64,000 nucleotides of DNA from Acidiferrimicrobium sp. IK (GCF_025499425.1 NZ_JAIMCB010000002.1:310001-374000); one strand, 5' to 3'; shown: positions 44,516-53,483, counted from the first letter of the stretch. The notes: generated by a model from the letters alone, not told the origin. Translations and numbers: made by a program.

Positions 44516-45344
44516 CGGCCCAGCCCTTCCGCAGCGCCAGGCGGACCTGCGTCTCCGCGTCGTGGAACTCCTCGGACAGCTCGACCGCCGGTCCCCGCGG
44601 CCGGGCGATCCCGATCGTGATGTCGGCGATGATCCGGCCCGGCCGGCTCGACATCACGATGACCCGATCGGACAGGGCCACGGCCTCGGCCACCGAGTGG
44701 GTGACAAACAGCACAGTCTTGCGGTGGGCCTGCCACAAGTCGAGGAGCCGGTGGCGGACCGACTCCCTCGTCAGCTCGTCGAGCGCGGAGAACGGCTCGT
44801 CCATCAACAGCACCGGCGCACCGAACGCGAACGCCCGGGCGACGGCGACGCGCTGCTGCATGCCGCCGGAGAGCTCCGCGGGACGCTTCTCGAGGGCCTC
44901 CCCCAAGCCGACGGCAGCGAGCACCTCCGCGGGGTCCAGCGTCGCACCTTCGACGCGATGCGCACTGCTCCGGCGCCCTCCGGCCCGGTTGACCTGGAAC
45001 GGGAGCCGGACGTTGTCGAGCACGCTGCGCCACGGCAGCAGCGCCGGTGACTGGGGCACCAGCCCAATGAGCTTGTCGCGACACGCCTGTAGCGGGCTGG
45101 TGTCGAGGACCCGGATGGTGCCCGAGTCAGGGGTCAACAGCCCGGCCACCAGGCGCAGCAGAGTGGACTTCCCGCACCCGCTGGGCCCGATGACGCTCAC
45201 GAAGCTGCCGGGCGCGATGTCGAGATCGATGTCACAGAGCGCGGCCGTCCGGCGGTCGCCGCGCCCGAACGCCTTCGAGACGCCGACCAGCGAGATGCCC
45301 ACGTCTTCGCTTCGCTGCCCGGCGTCCGGTGTCATACCGACCAT
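44505..45344 (-). CDS. ABC transporter ATP-binding protein
   Basis: 279 residues: Walker A GPSGCGKST (53-61), Q-loop LVPQSPALLPW, signature LSGGMQQR and Walker B VLLMDEPFSALDE. SsuB/TauB/NrtD subfamily. Pairs with the overlapping permease. The first ATG is used; M4 is an alternative. Three direct repeats lie immediately upstream (45345-45390). The gene pair separates dapB from dapA. Confidence 0.9.
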   Translation of the reverse strand: MVGMTPDAGQRSEDVGISLVGVSKAFGRGDRRTAALCDIDLDIAPGSFVSVIGPSGCGKSTLLRLVAGLLTPDSGTIRVLDTSPLQACRDKLIGLVPQSPALLPWRSVLDNVRLPFQVNRAGGRRSSAHRVEGATLDPAEVLAAVGLGEALEKRPAELSGGMQQRVAVARAFAFGAPVLLMDEPFSALDELTRESVRHRLLDLWQAHRKTVLFVTHSVAEAVALSDRVIVMSSRPGRIIADITIGIARPRGPAVELSEEFHDAETQVRLALRKGWADAA

Positions 45345-45390
45345 GATGGTCTGCCAGTCACGATGGTCTGCCAGTCAGATGGTCTGAGAG
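45345..45390. repeat. 16-bp direct repeats before the ABC operon
   Basis: GATGGTCTGCCAGTCA at 45345-45360 and 45362-45377, then a partial copy GATGGTCTGAGAG at 45378-45390. They lie directly upstream of the ATPase start codon, where an operator or leader could be; they may also be slippage products. Confidence 0.8.
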
Positions 45391-45469
45391 TACGGCCGAC
45401 CGGCCAGGGCCGGGTCGGCGAGCTCTGCACCGACCCGAGACCCGACTCGGTGGTCACGGCCGGAGGTCG

Positions 45470-46258
45470 CTACAGGCCGAGGAGGGGGTCGATCCCGACG
45501 GTGAGGCCGGGACGAGCCGCCACCGCCTTGAGAGCCAGCACCACGCCGGGCATGAACGACGACCGGTCCAGCGAGTCGTGGCGGATGGTGAGGGTCTCCC
45601 CGGTGGTGCCGAGCAGCACCTCTTGGTGAGCGACCAGACCCCGCAGGCGGACCGAGTGGATACGGATCCCGCCGGGTCCTTGCCCGCCCCGGGCGCCCGC
45701 GACGGTCTCGGAGCGGGTCGGATCCGCGGCCCACTCCCCCGACGCCGCGGCCATCCGCTCGGCGGTGCGCAACGCGGTCCCAGACGGGGCGTCGACCTTC
45801 CGGTCGTGGTGCAACTCGATGATCTCGGCGGTCTCGAACCACGGGGCGGCCAGCTCGGCGAAGCGCATCGACAGCACCGCTCCGATCGCGAAGTTGGCGG
45901 CCAGGATGCAGCCGAGCGGGCCGGTGCTCGGATAGAGGTGGGCCAGCTCTTGCTCTCCCGCCGCCCCGAGCCCGGTGGTCCCGATGACCAGGTGCAGGCC
46001 GTGCCCGGCGCAGAAGCGGGCGTTGGCCGCGACCGCGTCAGGGGTGGTGAAATCGACCGCGACGTCGGCACCCGCCGCGACCGCGGCGTCCACCTCCGCG
46101 CTGTAACGCAGCGTCGTGTCGCGCTCGCCTGGCACCTCGGTTCCGTCGCGCGCCGGGTCGATGGCGGCGACGAGGTGGAGCGCGGCGTCGGCGTCCACCG
46201 CCGCGCACACCGCGGAGCCCATCCGGCCGCCGGCGCCGATCACCGCGACGTTGATCAT
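45470..46258 (-). CDS. dapB: 4-hydroxy-tetrahydrodipicolinate reductase DapB
   Basis: 262 residues. NAD(P) loop GAGGRMG (8-14), the substrate-site IELHHDRKVDAPSGTA and the GTTGL loop. ATG start. Follows the M16 peptidase gene, as in other actinobacteria. Confidence 0.95.
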   Translation of the reverse strand: MINVAVIGAGGRMGSAVCAAVDADAALHLVAAIDPARDGTEVPGERDTTLRYSAEVDAAVAAGADVAVDFTTPDAVAANARFCAGHGLHLVIGTTGLGAAGEQELAHLYPSTGPLGCILAANFAIGAVLSMRFAELAAPWFETAEIIELHHDRKVDAPSGTALRTAERMAAASGEWAADPTRSETVAGARGGQGPGGIRIHSVRLRGLVAHQEVLLGTTGETLTIRHDSLDRSSFMPGVVLALKAVAARPGLTVGIDPLLGL

Positions 46259-46280
46259 CGAGAGCTCCTGTCCCGGACCG

Positions 46281-47525
46281 TCAGTCCGACGGTCCGACGA
46301 CGACGGTGGTGCGGGCCTCCGACAGGAGGGACCGGGCCAGATCGCCGACCGATTCGACGGTGACCGCGTCCAGGCGGGCGTCGAGCTCCTCGACGGTCGG
46401 CACCTCGCCGTGCACCAGCTGCGAGTGGGCGATGCGGCTCATCCGGGCGCCTGAGTCCTCGAGTCCGAGGGCCAGGGACCCCCGGAGGTGGGAGCGGGCC
46501 GCGGTCAGCTCTCCGGCGGTGATGCCTTCGGACGCCACCCGGTCCAACTCGGCGTGGATCAGCTCGAGGACCTCCTCGACCTGCCCGGGGGACGTACCGG
46601 CGTAGACCGCGAAACCGCCGGAGTGCTCGAACGCCAGCCGGTAGGAGTACACCGAGTACGCCAGCCCGCGCTCCTCGCGGATGGACTGGAACAGGCGGCT
46701 GGACATGCCACCACCGACCACGTGGTCGAGGACGGTCAGCGCGTGGCGTTCGGGATCGTCGCGTCTGGGACCGCGGACGCCGACTATCAGGTGGGCCTGC
46801 TCGGTCGGTCTGACCACCATGGCCTCGCCCTTGGTCGCCGCGCCCGGCGGGTCGCGCCGGGGGCGGGCCCCTCCAGGACGGCCGCCGTCGGCCCGGTCCA
46901 GCCCGGCTTGCAGACCGGCGACGATCTGGGCGTGGTCGATGTTGCCCGCCGCCGCGAACACCAGGTTGGCCGGCCGGTAGTGGTGGGCGTGGAACGCGGC
47001 GATCCGCTCCGGGGGCATGGCCCTGATGGTCGACTCGTCGCCGAGCACCTCGCGGCCGAGGGGGTGGTCAGGGAAGAGGGCCTCGGCGAAGACGTCGTGT
47101 ACCAAGTCGCCCGGCTCGTCGCCGTGCATCAGGATCTCCTCGAGGATCACCTGGCGTTCGGCTTCGACCTCCTCGGGGCGGAACGACGGCGACCAGATGA
47201 TGTCGGAGAGGATCTCCAAGCCGAGCTCGGCGTCGGCGGCCAGCGCCCGGACGTAGAAGGCGGTGTACTCCTTGGCGGTGAACGCGTTGATGTCGCCGCC
47301 CACCGCGTCGACGGTCTCGGCGATCTGGCGGGCGCTCCTCGTGGGCGTCCCCTTGAACAGCAGGTGCTCGAGGAAGTGCGATGCCCCAGAATCGGCCGGC
47401 TCTTCGTCGACCGAGCCGGTACCGACCCAGAACCCCATCGCCACCGAGCGGACTTCTGTCATCCGCTCGGTGACGACGGTCAGGCCGTTGTCGAGGGTCG
47501 TGGTGGCGAGCGCCTCCTGGGTCAC
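46281..47525 (-). CDS. M16 family zinc peptidase
   Basis: 414 residues with the inverted zinc motif HxxEH (His50, Glu53, His54) and the downstream Glu ligand helix EVEAERQVILEEI. The inactive-half domain follows. Probably a PepR-like processing peptidase. GTG at 47525, about 10 bp after pnp; a GTG at 47570 inside pnp is the alternative. The pnp-M16-dapB order is conserved. Confidence 0.9.
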   Translation of the reverse strand: MTQEALATTTLDNGLTVVTERMTEVRSVAMGFWVGTGSVDEEPADSGASHFLEHLLFKGTPTRSARQIAETVDAVGGDINAFTAKEYTAFYVRALAADAELGLEILSDIIWSPSFRPEEVEAERQVILEEILMHGDEPGDLVHDVFAEALFPDHPLGREVLGDESTIRAMPPERIAAFHAHHYRPANLVFAAAGNIDHAQIVAGLQAGLDRADGGRPGGARPRRDPPGAATKGEAMVVRPTEQAHLIVGVRGPRRDDPERHALTVLDHVVGGGMSSRLFQSIREERGLAYSVYSYRLAFEHSGGFAVYAGTSPGQVEEVLELIHAELDRVASEGITAGELTAARSHLRGSLALGLEDSGARMSRIAHSQLVHGEVPTVEELDARLDAVTVESVGDLARSLLSEARTTVVVGPSD

Positions 47526-47535
47526 CGCGCCGAAG

Positions 47536-49971
47536 CTAGCGGCGGCGACGGGGGTTGCGGCGGGGGCCACCGCCGCTGGCGCCGTTGCCGCCGGACTCGC
47601 CGGCAGGCCCGAGATCGCCGAAGGTGGCGGAGGCTTCCGCCTCCCAGCTCTCCTCGAAGGAGGCGACCGGAGCGGCGTCGCCCTCGTCGTCGGCTACGGC
47701 CACCGGGCTGGGGGCGGCTTCGCTGCGCCGCTCGCGCGGTTCGCGGGGCTCACGGCGCGGCGCGGGGGCGTCACCGCCGTCGTCGGCGCCTTCGCCGGTC
47801 AGTGACAGCGATACCTTGCCCTGCGGGTCGATGTCGTCGACCCTCACCTCGATGTCGTCGCCCAGGTCGACGACGTCCTCGACCCGGTCGATGCGCTTGC
47901 CCCGGCCCAGCTTGGAGATGTGGACCAAGCCGTCGCGGCCAGGGAGGATGTTGACGAAGGCGCCGAACTTGGTGATGTTGACGACCTTGCCCTGGTACAC
48001 CGCGCCGACCTCGGCCTTGGGCGGATCGAGGATCAGCTCGATCCGGCGCCTGGCCTCGGCTACCGCGCCGCCGTCCTTGCCACCGATGGTGACGGTCCCG
48101 ACGACACCGTCGTCGTCGACGTTGATGTCGGCGCCGGTCTCCTGCTGCAGGGTGTTGATGACCTTGCCCTTCGGGCCGATCACCTCACCGATCTTGTCGA
48201 GGGGGATCTCGAGGCTGACGATCTTCGGAGCGGTCTCGCGCACCTCGGTGCGCGGCGAGGCGATCGCCTCATGCATCACGTCGAGGATCGTGAGGCGGGC
48301 CTCGCGGGCCTGGGTGAGGGCCCGGGTCAGGACCTCCGTGGGCAGGCCGGCGATCTTGGTGTCGAGCTGCAGGGCGGTGACAAACTCGGCCGTCCCGGCC
48401 ACCTTGAAGTCCATGTCACCGAACGCGTCCTCGGCGCCGAGGATGTCGGTCAGGGCGATGTAGTTGTCGTCGCTGCCGTCAGCCTCGCTCCCGGAGATCT
48501 TCACCAAACCCATGGCGATGCCGGCCACCGGAGCCTTGATCGGCACGCCGGCGTCCATCAGCGACAGGGTCGAGGCGCACACGGACGCCATGGACGTCGA
48601 GCCGTTGGACGCGAGCACCTCCGAGACGAGCCGGAGCGCGTAGGGGAACTCCTCGACCGGCGGCACGACCGGCAGCAGCGCCCGCTCCGCGAGGAGGCCG
48701 TGACCGATCTCGCGCCGCTTCGGGCTACCCACCCGGCCGACCTCGCCGTTGGCGGAGGGCGGCATGTTGTAGTGGTGCATGTACCGCTTCTTGTCGTCCA
48801 CCCCGAGGGTGTCGAGGAGCTGGTCCATGCGGGGCATTCCGAGGGTGGTGACGTTGAGGACCTGGGTCTCGCCACGTTGGAACAACCCGGAGCCGTGAGC
48901 GGTCGGGATCAGCCCGACGGTCGCTGACAGCGGGCGGATGTCCGCCGGCTGGCGCCCGTCGATGCGCACCCCGGAGGAGGCGATCCGCTGGCGGACGATC
49001 TTCTTGGTCAGCGACCGGACCGCCTGCTTGATCTCCTTTTCCCGCCCTTCGAACTCGCCGGCGAGCTCGGCCACGATCTCCGCGGTGGCGACGTCAGTGG
49101 CCTTCTCCCGCTCCGCCTTGACGGTGATGGTGGACACCTTGTCGATGCGGTCGGTGCCGACCTCGGTCACCCGGGCCAACACGTCGTCGCCGTAGTCCTT
49201 CTGGGGCACGAACGCCAACGGCGGGCGGGTGCCGGCCTTGGCCACCAGCTCGCGCTGCAGCTCGATCGACTCCCGGATCCAGGTCTTGGACGCCTCGAGG
49301 CCCGCCGCGATGGCCTCCTCGGTGACCTTGGGGGCGCCGCCTTGGTACAGCTCCCACGCCGCCTCGGTGCCGCCGGCCTCGACCATCATGATGGCGACGT
49401 CGCCATTGTCGAGCTGGCGCCCGGCGACGACCAGCTCGAAGGCCGCCTCGTCACCCTCCTGGTAGGTGGGGTGGGGCGCCCACTCCCCCTCGCCGGTCCA
49501 GGCGATGCGCACCGCGCCGAGCGGGCCCTCGAAGGGGATGCCCGAGAGCATCAGCGCGGCGCTGGCCGCGTTGATGGCCAGCACATCGTGAGGGTTCTCC
49601 TGGTCGGCGCCGATCACGGTGACCACGACCTGGGTCTCGTTGCGGTAGCCGTCCGCGAAGCTCGGCCGCAGCGGACGGTCGATCAGCCGGCAGGTGAGGA
49701 TGGCCTGGTCGCTCGGGCGGCCCTCCCGGCGGAAGAACGAGCCGGGGATCTTGCCCGCGGCGTACATCCGCTCCTCGACGTCCACGGTGAGGGGGAAGAA
49801 GTCGATCCCCTCCCGGATGCCGTTGGCGGCGTTGGCGGTCACGAGGACCTCGGTGTCGCCGATCCGGCCGACGACCGCGCCCTGGGACTGCTGGGCCAGG
49901 AGGCCGGTCTCGAAACTGAGCGTCTTGTCCGTGCCGGAAACGGCGGCGGAGACGGTGGTGGCACCTTCCAT
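47536..49971 (-). CDS. pnp: Polyribonucleotide nucleotidyltransferase (PNPase)
   Basis: 811 residues. Two RNase PH domains (GRQPADIRPLSATVGL; GSTSMASVCASTLSLMDAG), a KH domain (IGPKGKVINTLQQETG) and an S1 domain (GAVYQGKVVNITKFGAFV). C-terminus is Glu/Ala/Gly-rich. ATG with AAAGGAGAG. 3'-5' phosphorolysis and tailing of RNA. Downstream of rpsO with a 340-bp structured gap. Confidence 0.97.
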   Translation of the reverse strand: MEGATTVSAAVSGTDKTLSFETGLLAQQSQGAVVGRIGDTEVLVTANAANGIREGIDFFPLTVDVEERMYAAGKIPGSFFRREGRPSDQAILTCRLIDRPLRPSFADGYRNETQVVVTVIGADQENPHDVLAINAASAALMLSGIPFEGPLGAVRIAWTGEGEWAPHPTYQEGDEAAFELVVAGRQLDNGDVAIMMVEAGGTEAAWELYQGGAPKVTEEAIAAGLEASKTWIRESIELQRELVAKAGTRPPLAFVPQKDYGDDVLARVTEVGTDRIDKVSTITVKAEREKATDVATAEIVAELAGEFEGREKEIKQAVRSLTKKIVRQRIASSGVRIDGRQPADIRPLSATVGLIPTAHGSGLFQRGETQVLNVTTLGMPRMDQLLDTLGVDDKKRYMHHYNMPPSANGEVGRVGSPKRREIGHGLLAERALLPVVPPVEEFPYALRLVSEVLASNGSTSMASVCASTLSLMDAGVPIKAPVAGIAMGLVKISGSEADGSDDNYIALTDILGAEDAFGDMDFKVAGTAEFVTALQLDTKIAGLPTEVLTRALTQAREARLTILDVMHEAIASPRTEVRETAPKIVSLEIPLDKIGEVIGPKGKVINTLQQETGADINVDDDGVVGTVTIGGKDGGAVAEARRRIELILDPPKAEVGAVYQGKVVNITKFGAFVNILPGRDGLVHISKLGRGKRIDRVEDVVDLGDDIEVRVDDIDPQGKVSLSLTGEGADDGGDAPAPRREPREPRERRSEAAPSPVAVADDEGDAAPVASFEESWEAEASATFGDLGPAGESGGNGASGGGPRRNPRRRR

Positions 49972-50118
49972 GGGTGCTCTCCTTTCGGTCCCGGGATGAG
50001 CCCGGGAGTAGGAGCGGCGGGGCCAGTTCCCAGTTGGAGGGCTCCCGACGCCGGCTGATGGGTGCGCCGGGGGGCCTTCGACTGGCAGCTGACCAGAGAC
50101 CGCCGCTGGTCTGTTGCT

Positions 50119-50188
50119 TTGGTGCTGCCGGGCCATCCGATGATGTCCGGCTGCCTTGGTGCTGCCGGGCCATCCGATGATGTCCGGC
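50119..50188. repeat. 33-bp direct repeat
   Basis: Exact 33-bp copies at 50119-50151 and 50156-50188, 37-bp period. A 7-bp inverted repeat (GTGCAGC/GCTGCAC, 50190-50207) follows. Confidence 0.95.
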
Positions 50189-50274
50189 GGTGCAGCGGAT
50201 GCTGCACGGTGCAGCGGGGCTGCTGGGCAGCGGTGCTGCGTGGGTGCTACTGCGCCGAGTGGCCCGGCGCGACA

Positions 50275-50296
50275 CGAGCGGCCCTTCGGCCGCTCG
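50275..50296 (-). terminator. Hairpin after rpsO
   Basis: Arms CGAGCGGCC (50275-50283) and its complement (50288-50296) with a 4-nt loop, GAAG on the minus strand, 15 nt after the rpsO stop. Possible attenuator. Confidence 0.7.
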
Positions 50297-50311
50297 CTGT
50301 CAATTGCGAAG

Positions 50312-50569
50312 TTATCGCCGCAGGCCGAGGCGGGCGATGAGCTCTCGGTAGCGCTCGACATCGTTGTCCCGGACGTAGTCGAGGAGACGGCGCCGGCGGC
50401 CGATGAGTTTCATCAGGCCTCTGCGGGTGTGATGATCACCCTTGTGAACCTTCAGGTGCTCGGTCAGGTGGGCGATGCGCTCGCTCAGGATGGCAACCTG
50501 CACCTCCGGCGACCCGGTGTCGGTCGGATGGGTGCGGTACGTCTCGATCGTTGCGGCTTTGTCGGGCAT
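50312..50569 (-). CDS. rpsO: Ribosomal protein uS15
   Basis: 85 residues, full length, with [20 protein letters not shown] (spanning the family start), [19 protein letters not shown] and [12 protein letters not shown]. Binds 16S helices 20-22. ATG with AAGGA upstream. Confidence 0.97.
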   Translation of the reverse strand: MPDKAATIETYRTHPTDTGSPEVQVAILSERIAHLTEHLKVHKGDHHTRRGLMKLIGRRRRLLDYVRDNDVERYRELIARLGLRR

Positions 50570-50820
50570 GCAGCAGGAGTTCCTTGCGGCTGGGGTGTGT
50601 ATGTCGACGTCGGCGCCGTGCGGACTGGGAGGGCAACGGGCCGGTACACCTGGGAAACAGGCGGTGGCACGATGCCTGACCCGGTCGCGTTGGCCCTCGA
50701 AGTGGAGGGAGGACGCGCTCGGCCGCAGCGGACGATCTCACAGCGTATCAGAGCCGCCTGTGCGACCCATGCCAGCTGCCCTGCTCGGGGGCCCCGGAGC
50801 GCTTCCCCGCGGCGGCAGGG

Positions 50821-51300
50821 GTGAACACCGAGACGCCGGAGGGTGACGATGTTACCGGTCCTGGTCCGAGGGCCGTGCTGAGGGTGCCCGGCCACCAAAG
50901 CGGCCCTGCTCCTCGGGGTCTCACCATCCCGCTGAGCGAGCTGCTGTGGCGTTTCAGCGGCGCTGGCGGCCCCGGCGGCCAGCACGTGAACACCGCCAAC
51001 ACCCGCGCCGAGGTCCGTCTCGACATAGCCGGTAGCCCCTCCATACCCGAGGCCGCCCGCTCGCTTCTCGTGTCGCGACTCGGAGATGTCGTGGCGGTGG
51101 CCGCCTCGGACCGGCGCAGCCAGTCGCAAAACCGGGACCTGGCCCTAACCCGCCTCACGGAACGTCTCGCCGGCGCGCTCGAGGTGCAGCGCAACCGGCG
51201 CCCCACCCGGCCAACCCGCGGCTCGGAGCGCCGGCGCCTCGAGGCCAAGAAACGCCAGGCCCAGCGCAAGCGAGAACGAGGCGGACGGTGGGAAGAATGA
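50821..51300 (+). CDS. arfB: Peptidyl-tRNA hydrolase ArfB-like
   Basis: 159 residues with the release-factor-like GGQ motif (52-54, in GAGGPGGQHVNT) and a basic C-terminal tail (RRLEAKKRQAQRKRERGG) that enters the mRNA channel of stalled ribosomes. Lacks the codon-recognition domains of RF1/RF2. GTG start. Divergent from rpsO, 20 bp before ggt. Confidence 0.88.
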   Translation: MNTETPEGDDVTGPGPRAVLRVPGHQSGPAPRGLTIPLSELLWRFSGAGGPGGQHVNTANTRAEVRLDIAGSPSIPEAARSLLVSRLGDVVAVAASDRRSQSQNRDLALTRLTERLAGALEVQRNRRPTRPTRGSERRRLEAKKRQAQRKRERGGRWEE

Positions 51301-51319
51301 CCACCATGGGGACCGTCCT

Positions 51320-52999
51320 GTGATCGCCGGAGCACCGTTGGACGGGGGGCCGGCGCCCCGCAGATGGTCCACGGGGGGTTTGGTCTGCGCGGTGGACCAC
51401 CTTGCCGCGTCCGCCGGCGCCGGGATGCTCCGGGCCGGCGGCAGCGCGGCGGACGCGGCGGTCGCGACCAGCGCGGTGCTGGCGGTCACCTCCCAGCACA
51501 TGTGCGGGATGGGCGGTGACCTCCTGGCAGTGGTGTCCGCACCCGGCCAGGACCCTGTCGCTCTCCTCGCCGTCGGCCACGCCGGAGCCGGGGCCGACCC
51601 GGCCCGTCTCCGCAGCGAAGGTCACGTCAGCATGCCGTTCAGGGGAGACATCCGCACGGTGACTGTCCCGGGGTGCGTGGACGGCTGGCTGTCCCTCCAC
51701 GAGCGTTTCGGACGCCTCCCGCTGTCGGAGGTGCTGGAGCCGGCCACCGCTCTGGCGGCGGACGGCTTCCCGGTCTCCCCCACCTTGGCGACGTCGCTGC
51801 GCCTGGTACTCGACTTGGCGGGGGCGGAGGACTACCGGGACGCCGCCGGCCCGGACGGGACCGTCGCGCCCGGCTCGGTCGTCCGCCGTCCTGGGGTCGC
51901 TGCGGCGCTGACCGCCATCGCCGGCGAAGGCCGCGACGGCTTCTACGGCGGCGCGTTCGGAGCCGGGCTGCTGAACCTGGCCGAGGGATACTTCGCGCCT
52001 GGCGACCTGGCCACCCCGACCTCCCGGTGGGCTCCTGCCGTTTCGAGCCGGGCTTGGGGCCACGACTTGTGGAGCGCACCGCCGCCCTCTCAGGGCTACC
52101 TGGCGCTGGCCTCCGCGTGGATGGCGGCGCACACCGCGCTGCCGGGCGACCCCGACGACCCGGCATGGCCCCATCTTCTCGTCGAGGCCTCACGGCAGGC
52201 GGGCTACGACCGGTTGGCGGTGCTCCACGAAGGCGCACCGCTGCATTACGGGCCCGACGGAGCGTCCCCTCTCGACCCCAAGGCCCTCAGCCGGCGGTTG
52301 TCGGCCATCTCTGCCTCCCGCGCCGCGCCCCCGAACCTGGCTCCCGGGGAGGCCTACGCCGACGGCGACACGACAGCGGTGTGCAGCGTCGACCGGGACC
52401 GGATGGGCGTCAGCCTGATCCAGTCCAACGCGGCCGGCTTCGGCGCTCACATCGTCGTTCCCGGCGTCGGGATCTTCCTGCAGAACCGGGGAATCGGCTT
52501 CTCGCTCGAGCCCGGTTCGCCGGCGGAGTACGGCCCCGGCCGGCGTCCCCCTCACACCCTCTCCCCGCTCGTGGCCACCGACACCGACGGCGGGTTGCGG
52601 CTGGTCGCCGGGTCGATGGGCGGCGACGCCCAGCCGCAGATCCTCCTGCAGCTGGCCGCCCGGATCCTCGCGGCGGGCCAGGACCCCGCCGACGCCGTCG
52701 CCGCGGCCCGCTTCGCTCTCTCGGTGCTGCTCCCCGCCGGCGACGGCGCCCGGCGGACCGGCTTCGACACTTGGTCGGCGGGCGGCCACGTCCGCGTCGA
52801 GATCGAGGGGCACGCCCCGCCGAGTTGGTCACCCGGGCTCGCCGCGCTGGGACACGAGGTGATCGAGGCGCCGGCGTGGTCGGGCTCGTTCGGTCATGCC
52901 CATGCCATCTCGGTCAGCCCTCCCGACGGCGCCGGCCGGACAGTCCTGGCCGGCGGCAGCGATCCCCGGGCTCTCGGCGGGGGTGCCGTCGCCGGCTGA
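51320..52999 (+). CDS. ggt: Gamma-glutamyltransferase
   Basis: 559 residues, N-terminal nucleophile hydrolase. The nucleophile is Thr351 in GDTTAVCSVDRDRMG, preceded by the large subunit and followed by GIFLQNRGIGFS, HTLSP and GSMGGDAQPQ. No signal peptide is evident, so a cytoplasmic or atypically exported protein is likely; some relatives are acylases. GTG start. With arfB it breaks the usual ribF-rpsO neighbourhood. Confidence 0.9.
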   Translation: MIAGAPLDGGPAPRRWSTGGLVCAVDHLAASAGAGMLRAGGSAADAAVATSAVLAVTSQHMCGMGGDLLAVVSAPGQDPVALLAVGHAGAGADPARLRSEGHVSMPFRGDIRTVTVPGCVDGWLSLHERFGRLPLSEVLEPATALAADGFPVSPTLATSLRLVLDLAGAEDYRDAAGPDGTVAPGSVVRRPGVAAALTAIAGEGRDGFYGGAFGAGLLNLAEGYFAPGDLATPTSRWAPAVSSRAWGHDLWSAPPPSQGYLALASAWMAAHTALPGDPDDPAWPHLLVEASRQAGYDRLAVLHEGAPLHYGPDGASPLDPKALSRRLSAISASRAAPPNLAPGEAYADGDTTAVCSVDRDRMGVSLIQSNAAGFGAHIVVPGVGIFLQNRGIGFSLEPGSPAEYGPGRRPPHTLSPLVATDTDGGLRLVAGSMGGDAQPQILLQLAARILAAGQDPADAVAAARFALSVLLPAGDGARRTGFDTWSAGGHVRVEIEGHAPPSWSPGLAALGHEVIEAPAWSGSFGHAHAISVSPPDGAGRTVLAGGSDPRALGGGAVAG

Positions 53000-53075
53000 G
53001 ACCGGATTCGGCCCCTCTTGGGCTGGGTCTGGGCTTGGTTGGGGGCGGTCCGGTTGGGCTGCGGCCCGATGAAAC

Positions 53076-53180
53076 CCGCGACACACCTCGGCCGAGATGG
53101 CGGGATGTGTCGCGGCCAGCAGGCCTTTCACCCTCGCAACCCGCGACATACATCGGGTCCCGAGCGAAGGTCTGTCGCGG
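53076..53180. repeat. Two related inverted repeats (CCGCGACA hairpins)
   Basis: First: CCGCGACACA (53076-53085) with its complement at 53106-53115. Second: CCGCGACA (53141-53148) with complement at 53173-53180. Both are preceded by AAC-C, giving a 65-bp-period direct repeat of hairpins; probably bidirectional terminators between ggt and ribF. Confidence 0.8.
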
Positions 53181-53250
53181 CTTTCATATTTTCCAGCCGG
53201 AGGCCACCCAACGCGCATCCCGGAGGCGGCCGAGCCCCCACAACGCCGAC

Positions 53251-53330
53251 CAGCCCCGACCAGCCCCGACCAGCCCCGACCAGCCCCCACCAGCCCCGAC
53301 CAGCCCCGACCAGCCCCCACCAGCGCCGAC
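53251..53330. repeat. Array of eight 10-bp repeats
   Basis: Eight contiguous decamers CAGCCCCGAC (53251-53330), with CAGCCCCCAC at units 4 and 7 and CAGCGCCGAC at unit 8. The 10-bp period equals about one helical turn. Confidence 0.9.
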
Positions 53331-53483
53331 AGCGCCGGCCCAGCACCCCGACAGGCCCCGACGCTCGACAGCCCCGCCCAGCCCCGACAGCGCAAGCCCA
53401 GCACCTCACAGCCCCCAGCCCAGCCGACCACCCCGATCGACACCGCCCCGGAGGGCGGGCGCGCCCACGGCCAGCCGCCGGCT

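Larger units (their letters stand above)
49972..50311. other. rpsO-pnp intergenic region with repeats and hairpins
   Basis: 340 bp without a gene. It contains the 9-bp hairpin after rpsO, a 33-bp direct repeat (50119-50151 and 50156-50188) and a perfect 7-bp hairpin (50190-50207). In E. coli this junction carries an RNase III site controlling pnp; similar control here is an inference. Confidence 0.7.
53000..53483. other. ggt-ribF convergent intergenic region
   Basis: 484 bp holding two hairpins (53076-53115, 53141-53180) and an array of 10-bp repeats (53251-53330), followed by looser CGACAGCCCC-like copies to about 53400. No gene is supported. Confidence 0.75.

Noticed and set aside
49972-50361. 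N-terminal extension of PNPase reaching into rpsO
   Set aside because: A good ribosome site precedes the ATG at 49971 and the extension overlaps rpsO and repeats.
53251-53330. Regular repeat array resembling a CRISPR locus
   Set aside because: Units are 10 bp and contiguous, with no unique spacers and no cas genes.
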